Source of the DNA: JOPF136 sp963773835
Lineage (GTDB): Bacteria > Acidobacteriota > Terriglobia > Acidiferrales > UBA7541
DNA length: 64,000 nucleotides
Direction: 5' to 3'
Assembly: GCA_963773835.1 (NCBI GenBank)
Contig: CAVZCQ010000001.1
Location: 744,001-808,000 of the forward strand
The notes beneath the pieces are model-generated. The model was given only the letters and a program-made list of their open reading frames with translations. It was not told the DNA's origin and did no database searches. Made by a program: the position numbers and the translations under genes. Each line of letters opens with the position of its first letter. The stretch's first letter is position 1. Below are positions 37,433-46,884 of this stretch, in pieces.

Positions 37433-38209
37433 GTGGGCATCATTCTGAAGTCGAAGCCGGAGCTCGAAAAGATGTACCGCGCGGGACAGGTGGTGTGGGA
37501 AGTGCTGAGTGAATTACGTGCGATGGTGAAGCCGGGTATGAGCACGATGGATCTCGAAAAAGTGGCCGCGCGGCGCTCCAGCGAGCGCGGGGCGCGTCCG
37601 GCGTTCAAGGGATATATGGGCTATCCCTGCGTCCTGTGCACCTCGATCAACGAAGAGGTCGTGCACGGGATTCCTTCGCCGCGCCGGAAACTGGCTGAAG
37701 GCGACATCCTCTCGCTGGATTTCGGCGTGGCGCTGGATGGGTATTACGCGGATGCGGCCGTGACCGTTCCGGTCGGTCTCGTGGCTCCGGAGAAGGCGAA
37801 GCTGCTCGCGGTGACCCGCGAGTCGCTCGACCGCGCCATCGAGATGGTCCGGCCGGGCAACCGCCTGAGCGATATTTCGCACGCGGTGGAGAGCTGGACG
37901 GCCAGCCACGGTTTCTCCGTGGTGCGGGAGTTTGTGGGGCACGGCATCGGCACGAAAATGCACGAGGAACCGCAACTGCCCAATTTCGGCGAGCCGGGCC
38001 GCGGCCCGCGGCTGGAGCCGGGAATGGTGCTCGCTATCGAGCCGATGGTGAATACCGGTACGGCTGACGTGGAAGTGCAGGAGGACAAATGGACCGCAGT
38101 GACGCACGACCGGCGCCCCTCGGCGCATTTCGAGCACACCGTGGCAGTCACCTCCAACGGCCCATGGATATTGACCCGGCCGAAGGAGATGTCCGGTCCG
38201 TCCTGGTAG
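37433..38209 (+). CDS. map: Methionine aminopeptidase, type I
   Basis: 258 aa, GTG start. Removes the initiator Met from nascent chains. Metal and active-site residues: His in VVHGIPSP, the two Asp residues in LDFGVALDGYYADAAVT, His in FVGHGIGTKMHEEPQLPN, Glu in AIEPMV and Glu in FEHTVAV. All five metal ligands are present, so it should be active. Belongs to the secY-adk-map-infA order common in bacteria. Confidence 0.96.
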   Translation: MGIILKSKPELEKMYRAGQVVWEVLSELRAMVKPGMSTMDLEKVAARRSSERGARPAFKGYMGYPCVLCTSINEEVVHGIPSPRRKLAEGDILSLDFGVALDGYYADAAVTVPVGLVAPEKAKLLAVTRESLDRAIEMVRPGNRLSDISHAVESWTASHGFSVVREFVGHGIGTKMHEEPQLPNFGEPGRGPRLEPGMVLAIEPMVNTGTADVEVQEDKWTAVTHDRRPSAHFEHTVAVTSNGPWILTRPKEMSGPSW

Positions 38210-38252
38210 GATGGTGGGAACGGCTGGGCACGGGCCTGGCGCAATGAGGAAT

Positions 38253-38513
38253 ATGGCCAAGCGGGTCAACGAAAAGAAGAAGGGCGGCGAGGGCAATCCG
38301 AAAGAGGATGCCATCGAGGTGATGGCCACCGTGATTGAACCGCTGCCCAACGCCATGTTCCGCGTGGAACTGGAAAACAAGCATCAGGTGCTCGCGCACA
38401 TTTCCGGAAAGATGCGCAAGAATTTCATCCGCATCCTGGCCGGCGACCGGGTGGCGGTGGAGCTTTCGCCGTACGACCTGACGCGCGGCCGTATCACCTA
38501 CCGGTACAAGTAA
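38253..38513 (+). CDS. infA: Translation initiation factor IF-1
   Basis: 86 aa from the ATG at 38253; upstream ATGs at 38211 and 38244 are alternatives, and no start has an ideal ribosome binding site. OB fold: IEVMATVIEPLPNAMFRVELENKHQVLAHISGKMRKNFIRILAGDRV (read in pieces) and DLTRGRITYRYK. It occludes the A site during initiation. The Lys-rich N-terminal extension of about 15 residues before the core is unusual for the 72-aa family. Confidence 0.94.
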   Translation: MAKRVNEKKKGGEGNPKEDAIEVMATVIEPLPNAMFRVELENKHQVLAHISGKMRKNFIRILAGDRVAVELSPYDLTRGRITYRYK

Positions 38514-38537
38514 GCCCGGCGGGAAGAGGGGAAGGGA

Positions 38538-38651
38538 ATGAAAGTACGTTCGTCAGTCAAAAAGATTTGCGACAAGTGCAAGATCATCCAGCGGCGCGGC
38601 GTGGTGCGTGTAATTTGCTCGAACCCCAAGCACAAGCAGCGCCAAGGATAG
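38538..38651 (+). CDS. rpmJ: 50S ribosomal protein L36
   Basis: 37 aa, ATG at 38538, TAG at 38649-38651. MKVRSSVKKICDKCKIIQRR then VVRVICSNPKHKQRQG. Zinc ligands Cys11, Cys14, Cys27 and His32 are present (C+ form). GAAGGGA precedes the start. Placed between infA and rpsM as usual. Confidence 0.97.
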   Translation: MKVRSSVKKICDKCKIIQRRGVVRVICSNPKHKQRQG

Positions 38652-38663
38652 GAGGCAGGGAAC

Positions 38664-39050
38664 ATGGCACGCATCGCAGGTGTTGACCTTCCGCCGCAGA
38701 AACGCATCTGGATTGGGCTGACCGCGATCTACGGCATCGGCCAGGCGCGCGCGCGCAAGCTGCTCGCCCTCGCCCGCGTGGAAGAAACCAAGAAGGTGAA
38801 AGACCTGACGGAAGAGGAAGTGAATCGCATCCGCCAGGCCATCGAGCAGCAGGGCGGCGTCGAAGGCGATCTCCGCAAGGAGATCCAGATGAACATTCGC
38901 CGGCTGATCGATATCCAGTGCTACCGCGGCATGCGCCACCGTCGGAACCTGCCCGTTCGCGGGCAGCGGACGCACACAAATGCCCGCACGCGGAAGGGCC
39001 CGCGTCGCGGCGCAGTGGCCAACAAGAAGAAGACGGCTTTGAAGAAGTAA
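38664..39050 (+). CDS. rpsM: 30S ribosomal protein S13
   Basis: 128 aa. 30S head protein contacting P-site tRNA. Core: ARIAGVDLPPQKRIWIGLTAIYGIG, then CYRGMRHRRNLPVRGQRTHTNARTRKGPRR (in pieces). AGGAGG lies just upstream. Normal length. Confidence 0.97.
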   Translation: MARIAGVDLPPQKRIWIGLTAIYGIGQARARKLLALARVEETKKVKDLTEEEVNRIRQAIEQQGGVEGDLRKEIQMNIRRLIDIQCYRGMRHRRNLPVRGQRTHTNARTRKGPRRGAVANKKKTALKK

Positions 39051-39111
39051 GCTCCCGGCCGGCCGCAAGGCCGGGCCCGGCGCGGAAGCGATCCGAGAGA
39101 GGAAGCGAGAA

Positions 39112-39567
39112 TTGGCCAAAGAAAAAACTCCGGCAGCAGCGGCGCCCGCTGGCGGCGCACCGGCGGGAAAGCCGTCGAAGCGCAAGAAGGAATTCAAGAA
39201 GAAGCGCGAGCGGCGCATCGTGCCGCACGGCATCGTGCACATTCGTGCGTCGTTTAACAACACGCTCATCGCCATCACCGACCCGGAGGGCAAGGTGCTG
39301 TCGTGGTCCTCGGCCGGCTCGGTGGGCTTCAAGGGCTCGCGCAAGGGCACGCCGTATGCCGCCCAGCAGGCCACCGTAAGCGCGGCGGGCGTGGCCCGCG
39401 ACCAATTCGGGATGAAGACGGTGGAGGTGCGCGTGAAAGGGCCCGGCTCGGGCCGCGAGTCCGCCATCCGCGCGCTTTCTACCGCGGGGCTCATGATTCG
39501 CGCCATCCGCGACGTCACCCCCATCCCGCATAACGGTTGCCGGCCGCCAAAGCGGAGGCGGGTCTAG
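39112..39567 (+). CDS. rpsK: 30S ribosomal protein S11
   Basis: 151 aa from a TTG at 39112 preceded by GAGAGGAAG. Core from residue 36: VPHGIVHIRASFNNTLIAITD, GFKGSRKGTPYAAQQA, and DVTPIPHNGCRPPKRRRV. The N-terminal 35 residues are an Ala/Lys-rich extension (usual length about 129). Platform protein near the mRNA exit. Confidence 0.97.
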   Translation: MAKEKTPAAAAPAGGAPAGKPSKRKKEFKKKRERRIVPHGIVHIRASFNNTLIAITDPEGKVLSWSSAGSVGFKGSRKGTPYAAQQATVSAAGVARDQFGMKTVEVRVKGPGSGRESAIRALSTAGLMIRAIRDVTPIPHNGCRPPKRRRV

Positions 39568-39569
39568 TG

Positions 39570-39590
39570 GCACAGGCTTTCAGCCTGTGC
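39570..39590. repeat. Interspersed palindromic repeat (GCACAGGC family)
   Basis: GCACAGGC (39570-39577), 5-nt loop, GCCTGTGC (39583-39590), immediately after the rpsK stop and inside the alpha operon. Same arms as the copy at 11748-11769. Confidence 0.7.
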
Positions 39591-39677
39591 GCGGTTTCCA
39601 CGGCGCGGTCGCTGGCGATCGCGGCTGCGGCCAATTCGGTTTTCCGTCCCCAGGCGGGACGGTAAGGAGAAGAAGGA

Positions 39678-40310
39678 GTGGCAAGACATCGCAATGCAGT
39701 TTGCCGGCTATGCCGGCGGGAGGGTGTGAAGCTCTTCCTGAAGGGACTTCGCTGCTTCACGGACAAGTGCGCCATCGAACGGCGCAACTTCGTGCCGGGG
39801 CAGCACGGCCAGAGCCGGCGCGCGAAGTTGGCCGGGTACGGGATGCAGCTCCGCGAAAAGCAGAAAGCCAAGCGCACCTACGGCCTGCTCGAGCGGCAGT
39901 TCCGCAACTATTTCGAGAAGGCGGAGCGCGCTAAGGGCCCGACCGGCGAAAACCTGATCATGATGCTGGAGCGGCGGCTGGATAGCGCCGTGTACCGCAT
40001 CGGGCTGGCCTCGTCGCGGGCGCAGGCCCGGCAGATTGTCACCCACGGGCACGTGCTGGTGAACGGCCGCAAACTGAACATCCCCTCGTATCAGTTGAAT
40101 GTGGGGGACGAGATCTCGATCAAGCCGAGGATGCTGCAGAACGCCATGGTGATGGAGGCGCGCAACGTGGCCCAGGGCATGAACCTGGCGCCCTGGCTCG
40201 AGGTGGACCGCGACGCCGGCAAAGCAAAGGTCGTGGCATTGCCCAAGAGGGAGAACGTGCAGACCCCGGTCATCAACGAGCAGCTCATCGTCGAACTGTA
40301 TTCCAAGTAA
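39678..40310 (+). CDS. rpsD: 30S ribosomal protein S4, zinc-binding type
   Basis: 210 aa, GTG start with AAGGAG eight bases upstream. Zinc site Cys9-x2-Cys12 plus Cys26 and Cys31. S4 domain: ERRLDSAVYRIGLASSRAQARQIVTHGHVLVNG (in pieces). Primary assembly protein; in E. coli it also represses the alpha operon. Confidence 0.97.
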   Translation: MARHRNAVCRLCRREGVKLFLKGLRCFTDKCAIERRNFVPGQHGQSRRAKLAGYGMQLREKQKAKRTYGLLERQFRNYFEKAERAKGPTGENLIMMLERRLDSAVYRIGLASSRAQARQIVTHGHVLVNGRKLNIPSYQLNVGDEISIKPRMLQNAMVMEARNVAQGMNLAPWLEVDRDAGKAKVVALPKRENVQTPVINEQLIVELYSK

Positions 40311-40356
40311 CTGAGTTTTTTTCGATTGCCCCGCGAGGGGAGGAGGCATAGAGCGT

Positions 40357-41382
<1,026 letters not shown>

Positions 41383-41387
41383 GGGGG

Positions 41388-41407
41388 CTGCCTGCCGCGG
41401 CAGGCAG
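41388..41407. repeat. 20-bp perfect palindrome between rpoA and rplQ
   Basis: The arms CTGCCTGCCG and CGGCAGGCAG meet without a loop. It starts six bases after the rpoA stop. It is not followed by a U run, so it looks like another interspersed repeat rather than a terminator. Confidence 0.6.
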
Positions 41408-41449
41408 GCTTGCTGCGCCCCTTCTGCTCGCCCCGTTCCCGGAGAGAGA

Positions 41450-41893
41450 ATGCGACACCGCATAGCAGGATCGAAACTTGGACGCAATCCCGCGCATCGG
41501 CGGGCCACCTTGCGCAACCTGGTGACCAACGTCATCCAGCACGAGAGCATCCACACCACCATCGCGCGGGCGCGCGCCGCGCGGCCGCTCGTCGAGCGCA
41601 TGATCACTCTCGGCAAGCGCGACACGCTGCACGCACGGCGGCAGGCGGCCTCGTTCCTGCTGACGCCGGAGGCAACGAAGAAGCTATTTGCCGATATCGC
41701 TCCGCGGTTTGCCGGCCGCAACGGCGGCTATACGCGCATCATGCGCGCCGGCTGGCGCATCTCCGACGGCGCCCAGCTCGCCATCCTCGAATTGGTCGGC
41801 TACAAGCTCAAAAAGAAAGAGCCGAAGAAAAAAGAAAAGGCCGAAGCTGAAGAGCCCAAGGCCGAGGAAAAGGCCGAAGCAGTCAAAACTTGA
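41450..41893 (+). CDS. rplQ: 50S ribosomal protein L17
   Basis: 147 aa from the ATG at 41450 (GGAGAGAGA upstream). Core: MRHRIAGSKLGRNPAHRRATLRNL (in pieces), HESIHTTIARARAARPLVERMITLGKR, and GRNGGYTRIMRAGWRISDGAQLAILELV. The Lys/Glu/Ala-rich tail of about 30 residues is extra. Last gene of the supercluster. Confidence 0.97.
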   Translation: MRHRIAGSKLGRNPAHRRATLRNLVTNVIQHESIHTTIARARAARPLVERMITLGKRDTLHARRQAASFLLTPEATKKLFADIAPRFAGRNGGYTRIMRAGWRISDGAQLAILELVGYKLKKKEPKKKEKAEAEEPKAEEKAEAVKT

Positions 41894-42035
41894 TCCGGAG
41901 TCCCGTCGCCCTCGTAACATGCTGAAACTACAATAGATAGCGCTCCTCGCCCGGGGCCGGGGCAAGCACCGTCGGGCTATTGAAGGGGCCCTCCTCCGGG
42001 AATAGTCTGGAGCCAACGAAACGGAGGTCGCGAGC
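41894..42035 (+). promoter_or_regulatory. Intergenic region with weak promoter-like pair
   Basis: TTGAAG (41980-41985) and TAGTCT (42003-42008), 17 bases apart, could drive the small secreted protein at 42036. No intrinsic terminator was recognised after rplQ. Confidence 0.25.
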
Positions 42036-42500
42036 ATGAACGCTCGGAAAGCGACCCTGGTGCTGGCAGCGCTTCTGTTGTTAGCCGCGCCTGTTTTCGC
42101 GCAGGATGCGCCCAATACTGCTCCGCAAGCCTTCTACGACGAGAGCAATAATTTTTACGGCCCGGACAACAACCTCTATCCGCCGTCGAGTGTCACCTAT
42201 TTTCTGCCAGCCAATGAATCAAGCCAACAGTCTGGGGATCTTACTGCCGCCGTGAATGACAGCAAATTTGTCCCCTCCACGATGATGAACTACGAAGATG
42301 CGGTCGCGCTCGGCTACCAGCAGCTCCAGCAGATGAGGGCGAGTCAAAAGGCGGCCAGCCCATCCCTGGGCGAGGCCGCCCGCCAAGTGCGGGTACAAGC
42401 AGCTCCCGGCCAAAATCCCAGTGTCTCCGTGCAGCAGGACGCTTCCGGCAGCATGGCAATCTGCGACGCGCAGGGAAACCAGTGCCGGCCGTTTTCGTAA
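42036..42500 (+). CDS. Small secreted protein of unknown function
   Basis: 154 aa with a clear Sec signal peptide (charged start, Ala/Leu core, APVFA-Q cleavage around residues 22-23). CGGAGGT precedes the ATG. The mature part is rich in Asn, Tyr, Ser and Gln (SNNFYGPDNNLYPP), then a mixed Ala/Gln region, and ends with a short Cys pair (ICDAQGNQC). A lone secreted disulfide-forming loop is possible. I recognise no family. Convergent with the M61 peptidase gene, 33 bases away. Confidence 0.65.
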   Translation: MNARKATLVLAALLLLAAPVFAQDAPNTAPQAFYDESNNFYGPDNNLYPPSSVTYFLPANESSQQSGDLTAAVNDSKFVPSTMMNYEDAVALGYQQLQQMRASQKAASPSLGEAARQVRVQAAPGQNPSVSVQQDASGSMAICDAQGNQCRPFS

Positions 42501-42533
42501 CCCCGTAGCCGGCAACCGGAAATCCGCACCAGT

Positions 42534-44414
42534 CTATTTCTGCTGTGGCCAGGGATGACCGATCCAGCTCTCGTAGATCTTCCGTTGCAGATCCGTCGGT
42601 TTCTCTACAGGTACGAGGTGAATCACCATGTAGGGATTCGGCGCCAGTTTCACCGCGAATTCGCGCAGGATCCCGCCGCGCAGCACGCTGACCCGCGCGA
42701 CATCTCCCGGCCGGAAGCTGGAAAAAGAGCCAGGAAAGCTTTCCGCCGTCACTTCTCTACCATTTACGGCCACGGCCACGTCGCCGCGGTCGAGCCCGGC
42801 CTGTTCGGCGGGGCTGCCGGGAATCAGGTTGGTGATCACCGGCCGTCCGTCGTCGGTCTTTCCGGCGGTGATTCCGGCCCATGCTTTCTCCGCCTGCGAT
42901 TCGCGCACCACGCGGAGGCCCGCGTACGCGAAATACTGCTCATAAGGAAGGGCTTCTTTTCCGCTTATGTAGCTGTGGAAGAAGGCGCTCATCTCCTGGC
43001 CCGCGATCTCGGAGGCGGCGCGGACGGCATCGCCGGGCTCGAATCCGGGTTTGGGCAGCGCGTAACGGGAATAGAGAAGGCGCATCCAGTCGTCCAGCGA
43101 TTTGCGGTCGCCGGTATCCTGCCGGATGGCGAAATCGAGCAGGTGTCCCACGATTTGTCCGCCATCGTAGTAGGAATAGTTCGTGTTGCTTAGATTGAAG
43201 CTGTAGCGCTGGCGGCCACCGGGGGTGAAGTTGTGGAACCAGGTGTCCCAACTCGTGTCCTCGATGCTGCGTTCGGGTCGCCCAGGCTCCTGCTCGAAGT
43301 TGGTTATCAGGCGGGCCATGGCGGCGAGATAGGTTTCCGGGCTGATGAGGCCCGCGCGGACCAGCGCCAGCTCGCCGTAGTAGCTGGTCAGGCCCTCGCT
43401 GATCCATAGCGAAGGTGTGTAGTTTTCGCGGCTGTAATCGAACGGGCCGAGAGGCCGCGGCCGGAGGCGCTTCACGTTCCAGGCGTGGAAGAATTCGTGC
43501 GCAATGACGAACAGTTTGCGCTCGTAGGCATTCAGGCCCGACGCGGTCGGCGAACGGTCGTCCCAATCGGCGCTGGAGTTGATCTGGGTCGAATCCAGGT
43601 GCTCCAGCCCGCCGCCCGCTTCCGGCCAGATATGCATCAGGAACCAATATTCGCGAAAGGGCGCAGCCTGGGCGCCTACGCCTGCCACGGGCGCGAAGAT
43701 GGGTACCAGGTTCTGCACGATGCGCTCCGTGTCGCTCCCGGCGTGCGCGTAGTCCTTTCCGCCCATCACGTCGTGGACCACGAAGTGGTACGTGGTCCCG
43801 GCATACGTAAACGTCCTCTCCGTCCAGGGGGAGATTTCCAGCGGGCAGTCGGCAAACCAATCGTAGTCCTCCGCGGCAAACGAGTTCTCGCCGGTGTGCT
43901 GCAGTCCTGTAGCCACGCGCCAGCCTTCCACCCCGGCCGGCAGCACCACGGTCAGCCGCACCGGCCGGTCTTTTCCCTGCACCAGGTACATCCACACGGC
44001 GGGCCCGCCCAGGAAAGCATGGCGGTCGTTGTACTGAGCCCAATTGTTTGCCATGGTGTTGGCATAGAGCCGGTAGTGAACGGTGAGGGACGTCGCGCCA
44101 TCGAGCTCGACGCGCCAGGTCTGTTTATCTGTTTTGTGCCAGGCCAGCTCGCGTCCCCCGGCGGCATGCGCGTCAAAGGCCTGCACGTTTCGCGCGTAAT
44201 CGGTGATGCTGTAGGAGCCCGGCGCCCAGTCCGGTATGGCGAATTCCGCAGCGGTGCCGGAGAGGCCGCCGGCGTGGATGGTGATGGCGAGCAGATGGGT
44301 GTTTGGAGCGCCGAAGCTCAGCACGTAATCCACCGGCTCGCCGCTCGCGCGTAGCGCGCCCGGCGAAGCCAGCGCGAGGATGGCCAGAAATAAGAGCAGT
44401 TTCAGGTATCGCAT
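42534..44414 (-). CDS. M61 family metallopeptidase with PDZ domain
   Basis: 626 aa. Signal peptide (about 1-23) for export. N-terminal beta-sandwich with the family pattern IPDWAPGSYSITDYARNV and LTVHYRLYAN. The catalytic domain has the zinc motif His306-Glu307-x2-His310 (HEFFHAWNVKRLRP) and a third ligand Glu340 in WISEGLTSYY. A PDZ domain (about 515-590, NLIPGSPAEQAGLDRGDVAVAVNG) follows. Known relatives are glycyl aminopeptidases with preference for N-terminal Gly/Ala. All zinc residues are intact. ACGGAG precedes the ATG. It lies 40 bases after vanZ and probably shares the guaB transcript. Confidence 0.93.
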   Translation of the reverse strand: MRYLKLLLFLAILALASPGALRASGEPVDYVLSFGAPNTHLLAITIHAGGLSGTAAEFAIPDWAPGSYSITDYARNVQAFDAHAAGGRELAWHKTDKQTWRVELDGATSLTVHYRLYANTMANNWAQYNDRHAFLGGPAVWMYLVQGKDRPVRLTVVLPAGVEGWRVATGLQHTGENSFAAEDYDWFADCPLEISPWTERTFTYAGTTYHFVVHDVMGGKDYAHAGSDTERIVQNLVPIFAPVAGVGAQAAPFREYWFLMHIWPEAGGGLEHLDSTQINSSADWDDRSPTASGLNAYERKLFVIAHEFFHAWNVKRLRPRPLGPFDYSRENYTPSLWISEGLTSYYGELALVRAGLISPETYLAAMARLITNFEQEPGRPERSIEDTSWDTWFHNFTPGGRQRYSFNLSNTNYSYYDGGQIVGHLLDFAIRQDTGDRKSLDDWMRLLYSRYALPKPGFEPGDAVRAASEIAGQEMSAFFHSYISGKEALPYEQYFAYAGLRVVRESQAEKAWAGITAGKTDDGRPVITNLIPGSPAEQAGLDRGDVAVAVNGREVTAESFPGSFSSFRPGDVARVSVLRGGILREFAVKLAPNPYMVIHLVPVEKPTDLQRKIYESWIGHPWPQQK

Positions 44415-44454
44415 AGCCGGCTCCGTTGCCTATCTCCCGCGGCGCGCGTGTACC

Positions 44455-44952
44455 CTACACAATGCGGTTGGCGCTGTCCAGCGCGCCGTCCTGCCCCTCG
44501 CGGCGCGCCTCGCGCCGGGCGGCCATCGCGGCAAAAGCAATCTGTCCTGCGGCCGCGCCGCACGCATCGATCAGCACGTCGCTCATCGCTGCGCCGCGCG
44601 AGGGCACAAATGCCTGATGCAATTCATCGAGCCCCGCCCATCCCGCTGCCATTGCCAGTGCTGCAATGGCCCAATGGAGTCGCCAGCCGCGCCGCGCGCC
44701 TCGAATTCCCCGCGTCAGCAGCAGGCTGAGGATGAAGTATTCGGTCACGTGCGCGCCCTTTCGAATCAGGTGATGCACCCAAGCCAGCGTGCTCCACTGC
44801 GCCCGCGGAAACAGCCAATGGAGGAAGGGAATAAGGATCCGGGAGGTGTGTTGAGCGGAAAATGAATCCGTGGAGAAGCAGGTAACCAGCGCGGCCCACA
44901 CCAAAGCCGGCCACCACCATCGCAACCATTGCAATCGGACCAGGGCGCTCAC
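44455..44952 (-). CDS. VanZ-like membrane protein
   Basis: 165 aa from a GTG at 44952 that overlaps the guaB stop (GTGA). Reading frames that start further upstream would run deep into guaB and were not used. Four membrane helices; VanZ features include WAALVTCFSTDSFS near the N-terminus, IRKGAHVTEYFILSLLL, and GLDELHQAFVPSRGAAMSDVLIDACGA. VanZ in vancomycin clusters gives low-level teicoplanin resistance, but most family members, like this one, are outside such clusters and of unknown role. Lies between guaB and the M61 gene. Confidence 0.88.
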   Translation of the reverse strand: MSALVRLQWLRWWWPALVWAALVTCFSTDSFSAQHTSRILIPFLHWLFPRAQWSTLAWVHHLIRKGAHVTEYFILSLLLTRGIRGARRGWRLHWAIAALAMAAGWAGLDELHQAFVPSRGAAMSDVLIDACGAAAGQIAFAAMAARREARREGQDGALDSANRIV

Positions 44953-46409
44953 TCGAGGCTGTAGTTCGGCGCTTCTTTGGTGATGATCACGTCGTGGACG
45001 TGGCTCTCGCGCAGCCCCGCGCTGGTGATGCGCACGAACCGCGCGCGCTCCTGCAGTTCTCGAATGCTTCCGACGCCGCAATAGCCCATGCCGCTGCGCA
45101 GGCCGCCGACGAGCTGTTCCACCAGTGCGGAGAGCGGTCCTTTGTAGGGCACGCGGCCCTCCACGCCTTCCGGCACGGATTTTCCGCGGTCCGCCTCTTC
45201 CTGCGCATAGCGGTCCGCCGAGCCCGCTTCCATGGCGCCGAGCGAGCCCATTCCGCGGTAGGTCTTGAACGTGCGGCCCTGGTAGAGGATCGTTTCGCCC
45301 GGCGCTTCCTCGGTGCCGGCAAACAGGCTGCCGATCATCACGACGGAGGCGCCGGCGGCGAGCGCTTTGGTGACGTCGCCGGAAAATTTCACTCCGCCAT
45401 CGGCGATGATGGGCACTCCTGTGCCTTTCGCTGCGCGAGAGGCTTCCAGGATGGCGGTGATTTGCGGCATACCCGCGCCCGTCACCACGCGCGTGGTGCA
45501 GATGGAGCCCGGGCCGATGCCCACTTTGAGCCCGTCGATGCCCAGCGCGATCAGGTCGCGCGCGCCCTCGAAGGTGCCCACGTTGCCGGCCAGCAGCGGC
45601 ATTTCCGGCAGGCGCGTCTTCACCGCGCGGATCGCTTCCATCACGCGCGTCGAGTGGCCGTGCGCCGTGTCGATGGTCAGGACGTCCGCTTTCATCCGCG
45701 CCAGCTCCACGGCGCGCTCCAGAAAATCGCCGGTGGCCCCGACGGCGCCGCCGATGCGCAGCCGGCCGTGGTCGTCCTTGGAGGCGTTGGGATACTGCTG
45801 CTTTTTTTGGATGTCTTTGACGGTGATCAGGCCCTTCAGGTTGAACTCGTTGTCCACCACCAGCAATTTCTCGATGCGATGTTCCTGGAGCGTGTGCTCG
45901 GCTTCGGTGAGCGTGGTGCCCACGGGAACCGTCACCAGGTTCGCTCCGGTCATCACTTTGCTTACCGGCTGGTCCAGGTTCTGCTCGAAGCGCAAGTCGC
46001 GGTTCGTCAGGATGCCTACCAGGCGAGTGCCGCGGGTCACCGGGAGGCCGGAGATGCGGTATTTGCGCATGATTTCAAGGGCTTCGCGGATGGAGATTTC
46101 CGGGCGGATGGTCACCGGGTCCACGATCATGCCGCTTTCCGAACGCTTCACCCGGTCCACTTCTTCGCGTTGCTTTTCCACGGACATATTGCGGTGGATG
46201 AAGCCGATGCCGCCCTGCCGCGCGACTGCGATGCCCAGGCGCGATTCGGTTACCGTGTCCATAGCCGCGGAACAAATGGGCACGTGGAGCGAGATCTGTT
46301 TGGCCAGGCAGGTACGCGTGTCCACCTGAGTGGGCATCACGGCCGACTGTCCGGGCACCAGCAGCACGTCGTCAAAGGTGAGCGCTTCCGTAATCGGTGC
46401 GTCCATCAT
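44949..46409 (-). CDS. guaB: IMP dehydrogenase
   Basis: 486 aa from the ATG at 46409 (the next codon is also ATG), with ACGGAG upstream. Oxidises IMP to XMP with NAD, the first committed step of GMP synthesis. The frame stays open further upstream but that part is the leader. EALTFDDVLLVPG at the N-terminus, CBS domain pair at about 96-205, and the catalytic loop with Cys304 in GPGSICTTRVV. The flap/finger region with GMGSLGAM and KGPL is intact. Preceded by a promoter and a candidate attenuator; co-oriented and overlapping with vanZ. Confidence 0.96.
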   Translation of the reverse strand: MMDAPITEALTFDDVLLVPGQSAVMPTQVDTRTCLAKQISLHVPICSAAMDTVTESRLGIAVARQGGIGFIHRNMSVEKQREEVDRVKRSESGMIVDPVTIRPEISIREALEIMRKYRISGLPVTRGTRLVGILTNRDLRFEQNLDQPVSKVMTGANLVTVPVGTTLTEAEHTLQEHRIEKLLVVDNEFNLKGLITVKDIQKKQQYPNASKDDHGRLRIGGAVGATGDFLERAVELARMKADVLTIDTAHGHSTRVMEAIRAVKTRLPEMPLLAGNVGTFEGARDLIALGIDGLKVGIGPGSICTTRVVTGAGMPQITAILEASRAAKGTGVPIIADGGVKFSGDVTKALAAGASVVMIGSLFAGTEEAPGETILYQGRTFKTYRGMGSLGAMEAGSADRYAQEEADRGKSVPEGVEGRVPYKGPLSALVEQLVGGLRSGMGYCGVGSIRELQERARFVRITSAGLRESHVHDVIITKEAPNYSLE

Positions 46410-46515
46410 GGCTTGGATCTCCGTAGGACGAGCCGCGGTGAAACAAAAAGGCCCAGCGGGACCCGCTGGGCGCGGCAAGGATGCAGTTGGGGCTGGTATC
46501 GTTTCACAAGTTGAA
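46410..46515 (-). promoter_or_regulatory. guaB 5' leader with candidate transcription attenuator
   Basis: On the - strand the predicted 105-nt leader contains GCCCAGCGGG / CCCGCTGGGC (46471-46451), followed by C and TTTTTG TTT (46449-46441). This is an intrinsic terminator only about 30 nt before the guaB ATG. Further complementary pairs exist: GTGAAAC (46507-46501) with GTTTCAC (46444-46438), and GCCGCG (46476-46471) with CGCGGC (46437-46432). These two cross each other, so they point to alternative folds or a pseudoknot. No known riboswitch class was recognised. Confidence 0.55.
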
Positions 46516-46521
46516 GTGTGC

Positions 46522-46550
46522 ATTTTATGCGCCATGGGAGGGATGGTCAA
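46522..46550 (-). promoter_or_regulatory. guaB promoter
   Basis: On the - strand, TTGACC (46550-46545), 17 bases, TAAAAT (46527-46522). Ten of twelve consensus positions match. Predicted start near 46515, upstream of the attenuator. Confidence 0.75.
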
Positions 46551-46884
46551 GCGGGGTGGGGAAATGACTGGTGATTGGTGACCCGTGACCCGCCAGATTC
46601 GTAAAGTGTTGAAAAGAAAGGGAGTGGTGAATTTGGCGGTGCAAAAGAGTGCGCAAACATATGGGAGCACAGAAGTTAGAGTTTCGGGGGCGTCGCGATT
46701 GGGTGGAAGGTTTCGTCCGGATTCGTGTGGCGCGGCTCACGAATAGTAACCCTATATTTATATACAATAGTCAGTAATAAAGTGCAAGAACAAAAATGAC
46801 GGGTGGGCGGGGGCATAAGCAAAGAGGGAGCGATGGAACGCCTTCCCGCCAAGAGGCAAATCGGAAGCCGAGGCCGCTGGCCGC
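46551..46884. other. Intergenic region with an AT-rich patch
   Basis: About 334 bases without a supportable gene between guaB and the PH-domain gene. A GACTGGTGATTGGTGACCC segment near 46564-46583 resembles one after rpsI (about 13531-13552). Positions 46738-46800 are strikingly AT-rich for this genome, with TATATTTATATACAAT. No promoter could be assigned there with confidence. Confidence 0.5.

Noticed and set aside
44953..45081. Longer N-terminus for the VanZ-like protein
   Set aside because: It would lie inside guaB in another frame, with no ribosome binding site; the GTGA overlap start fits the membrane protein better.
46476..46505. GATACCAGCC...CCTTG segment in the guaB leader resembles the theophylline aptamer core
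   Set aside because: The second half lacks the GG needed to pair with CC, so the core cannot form. The likeness is most likely chance.
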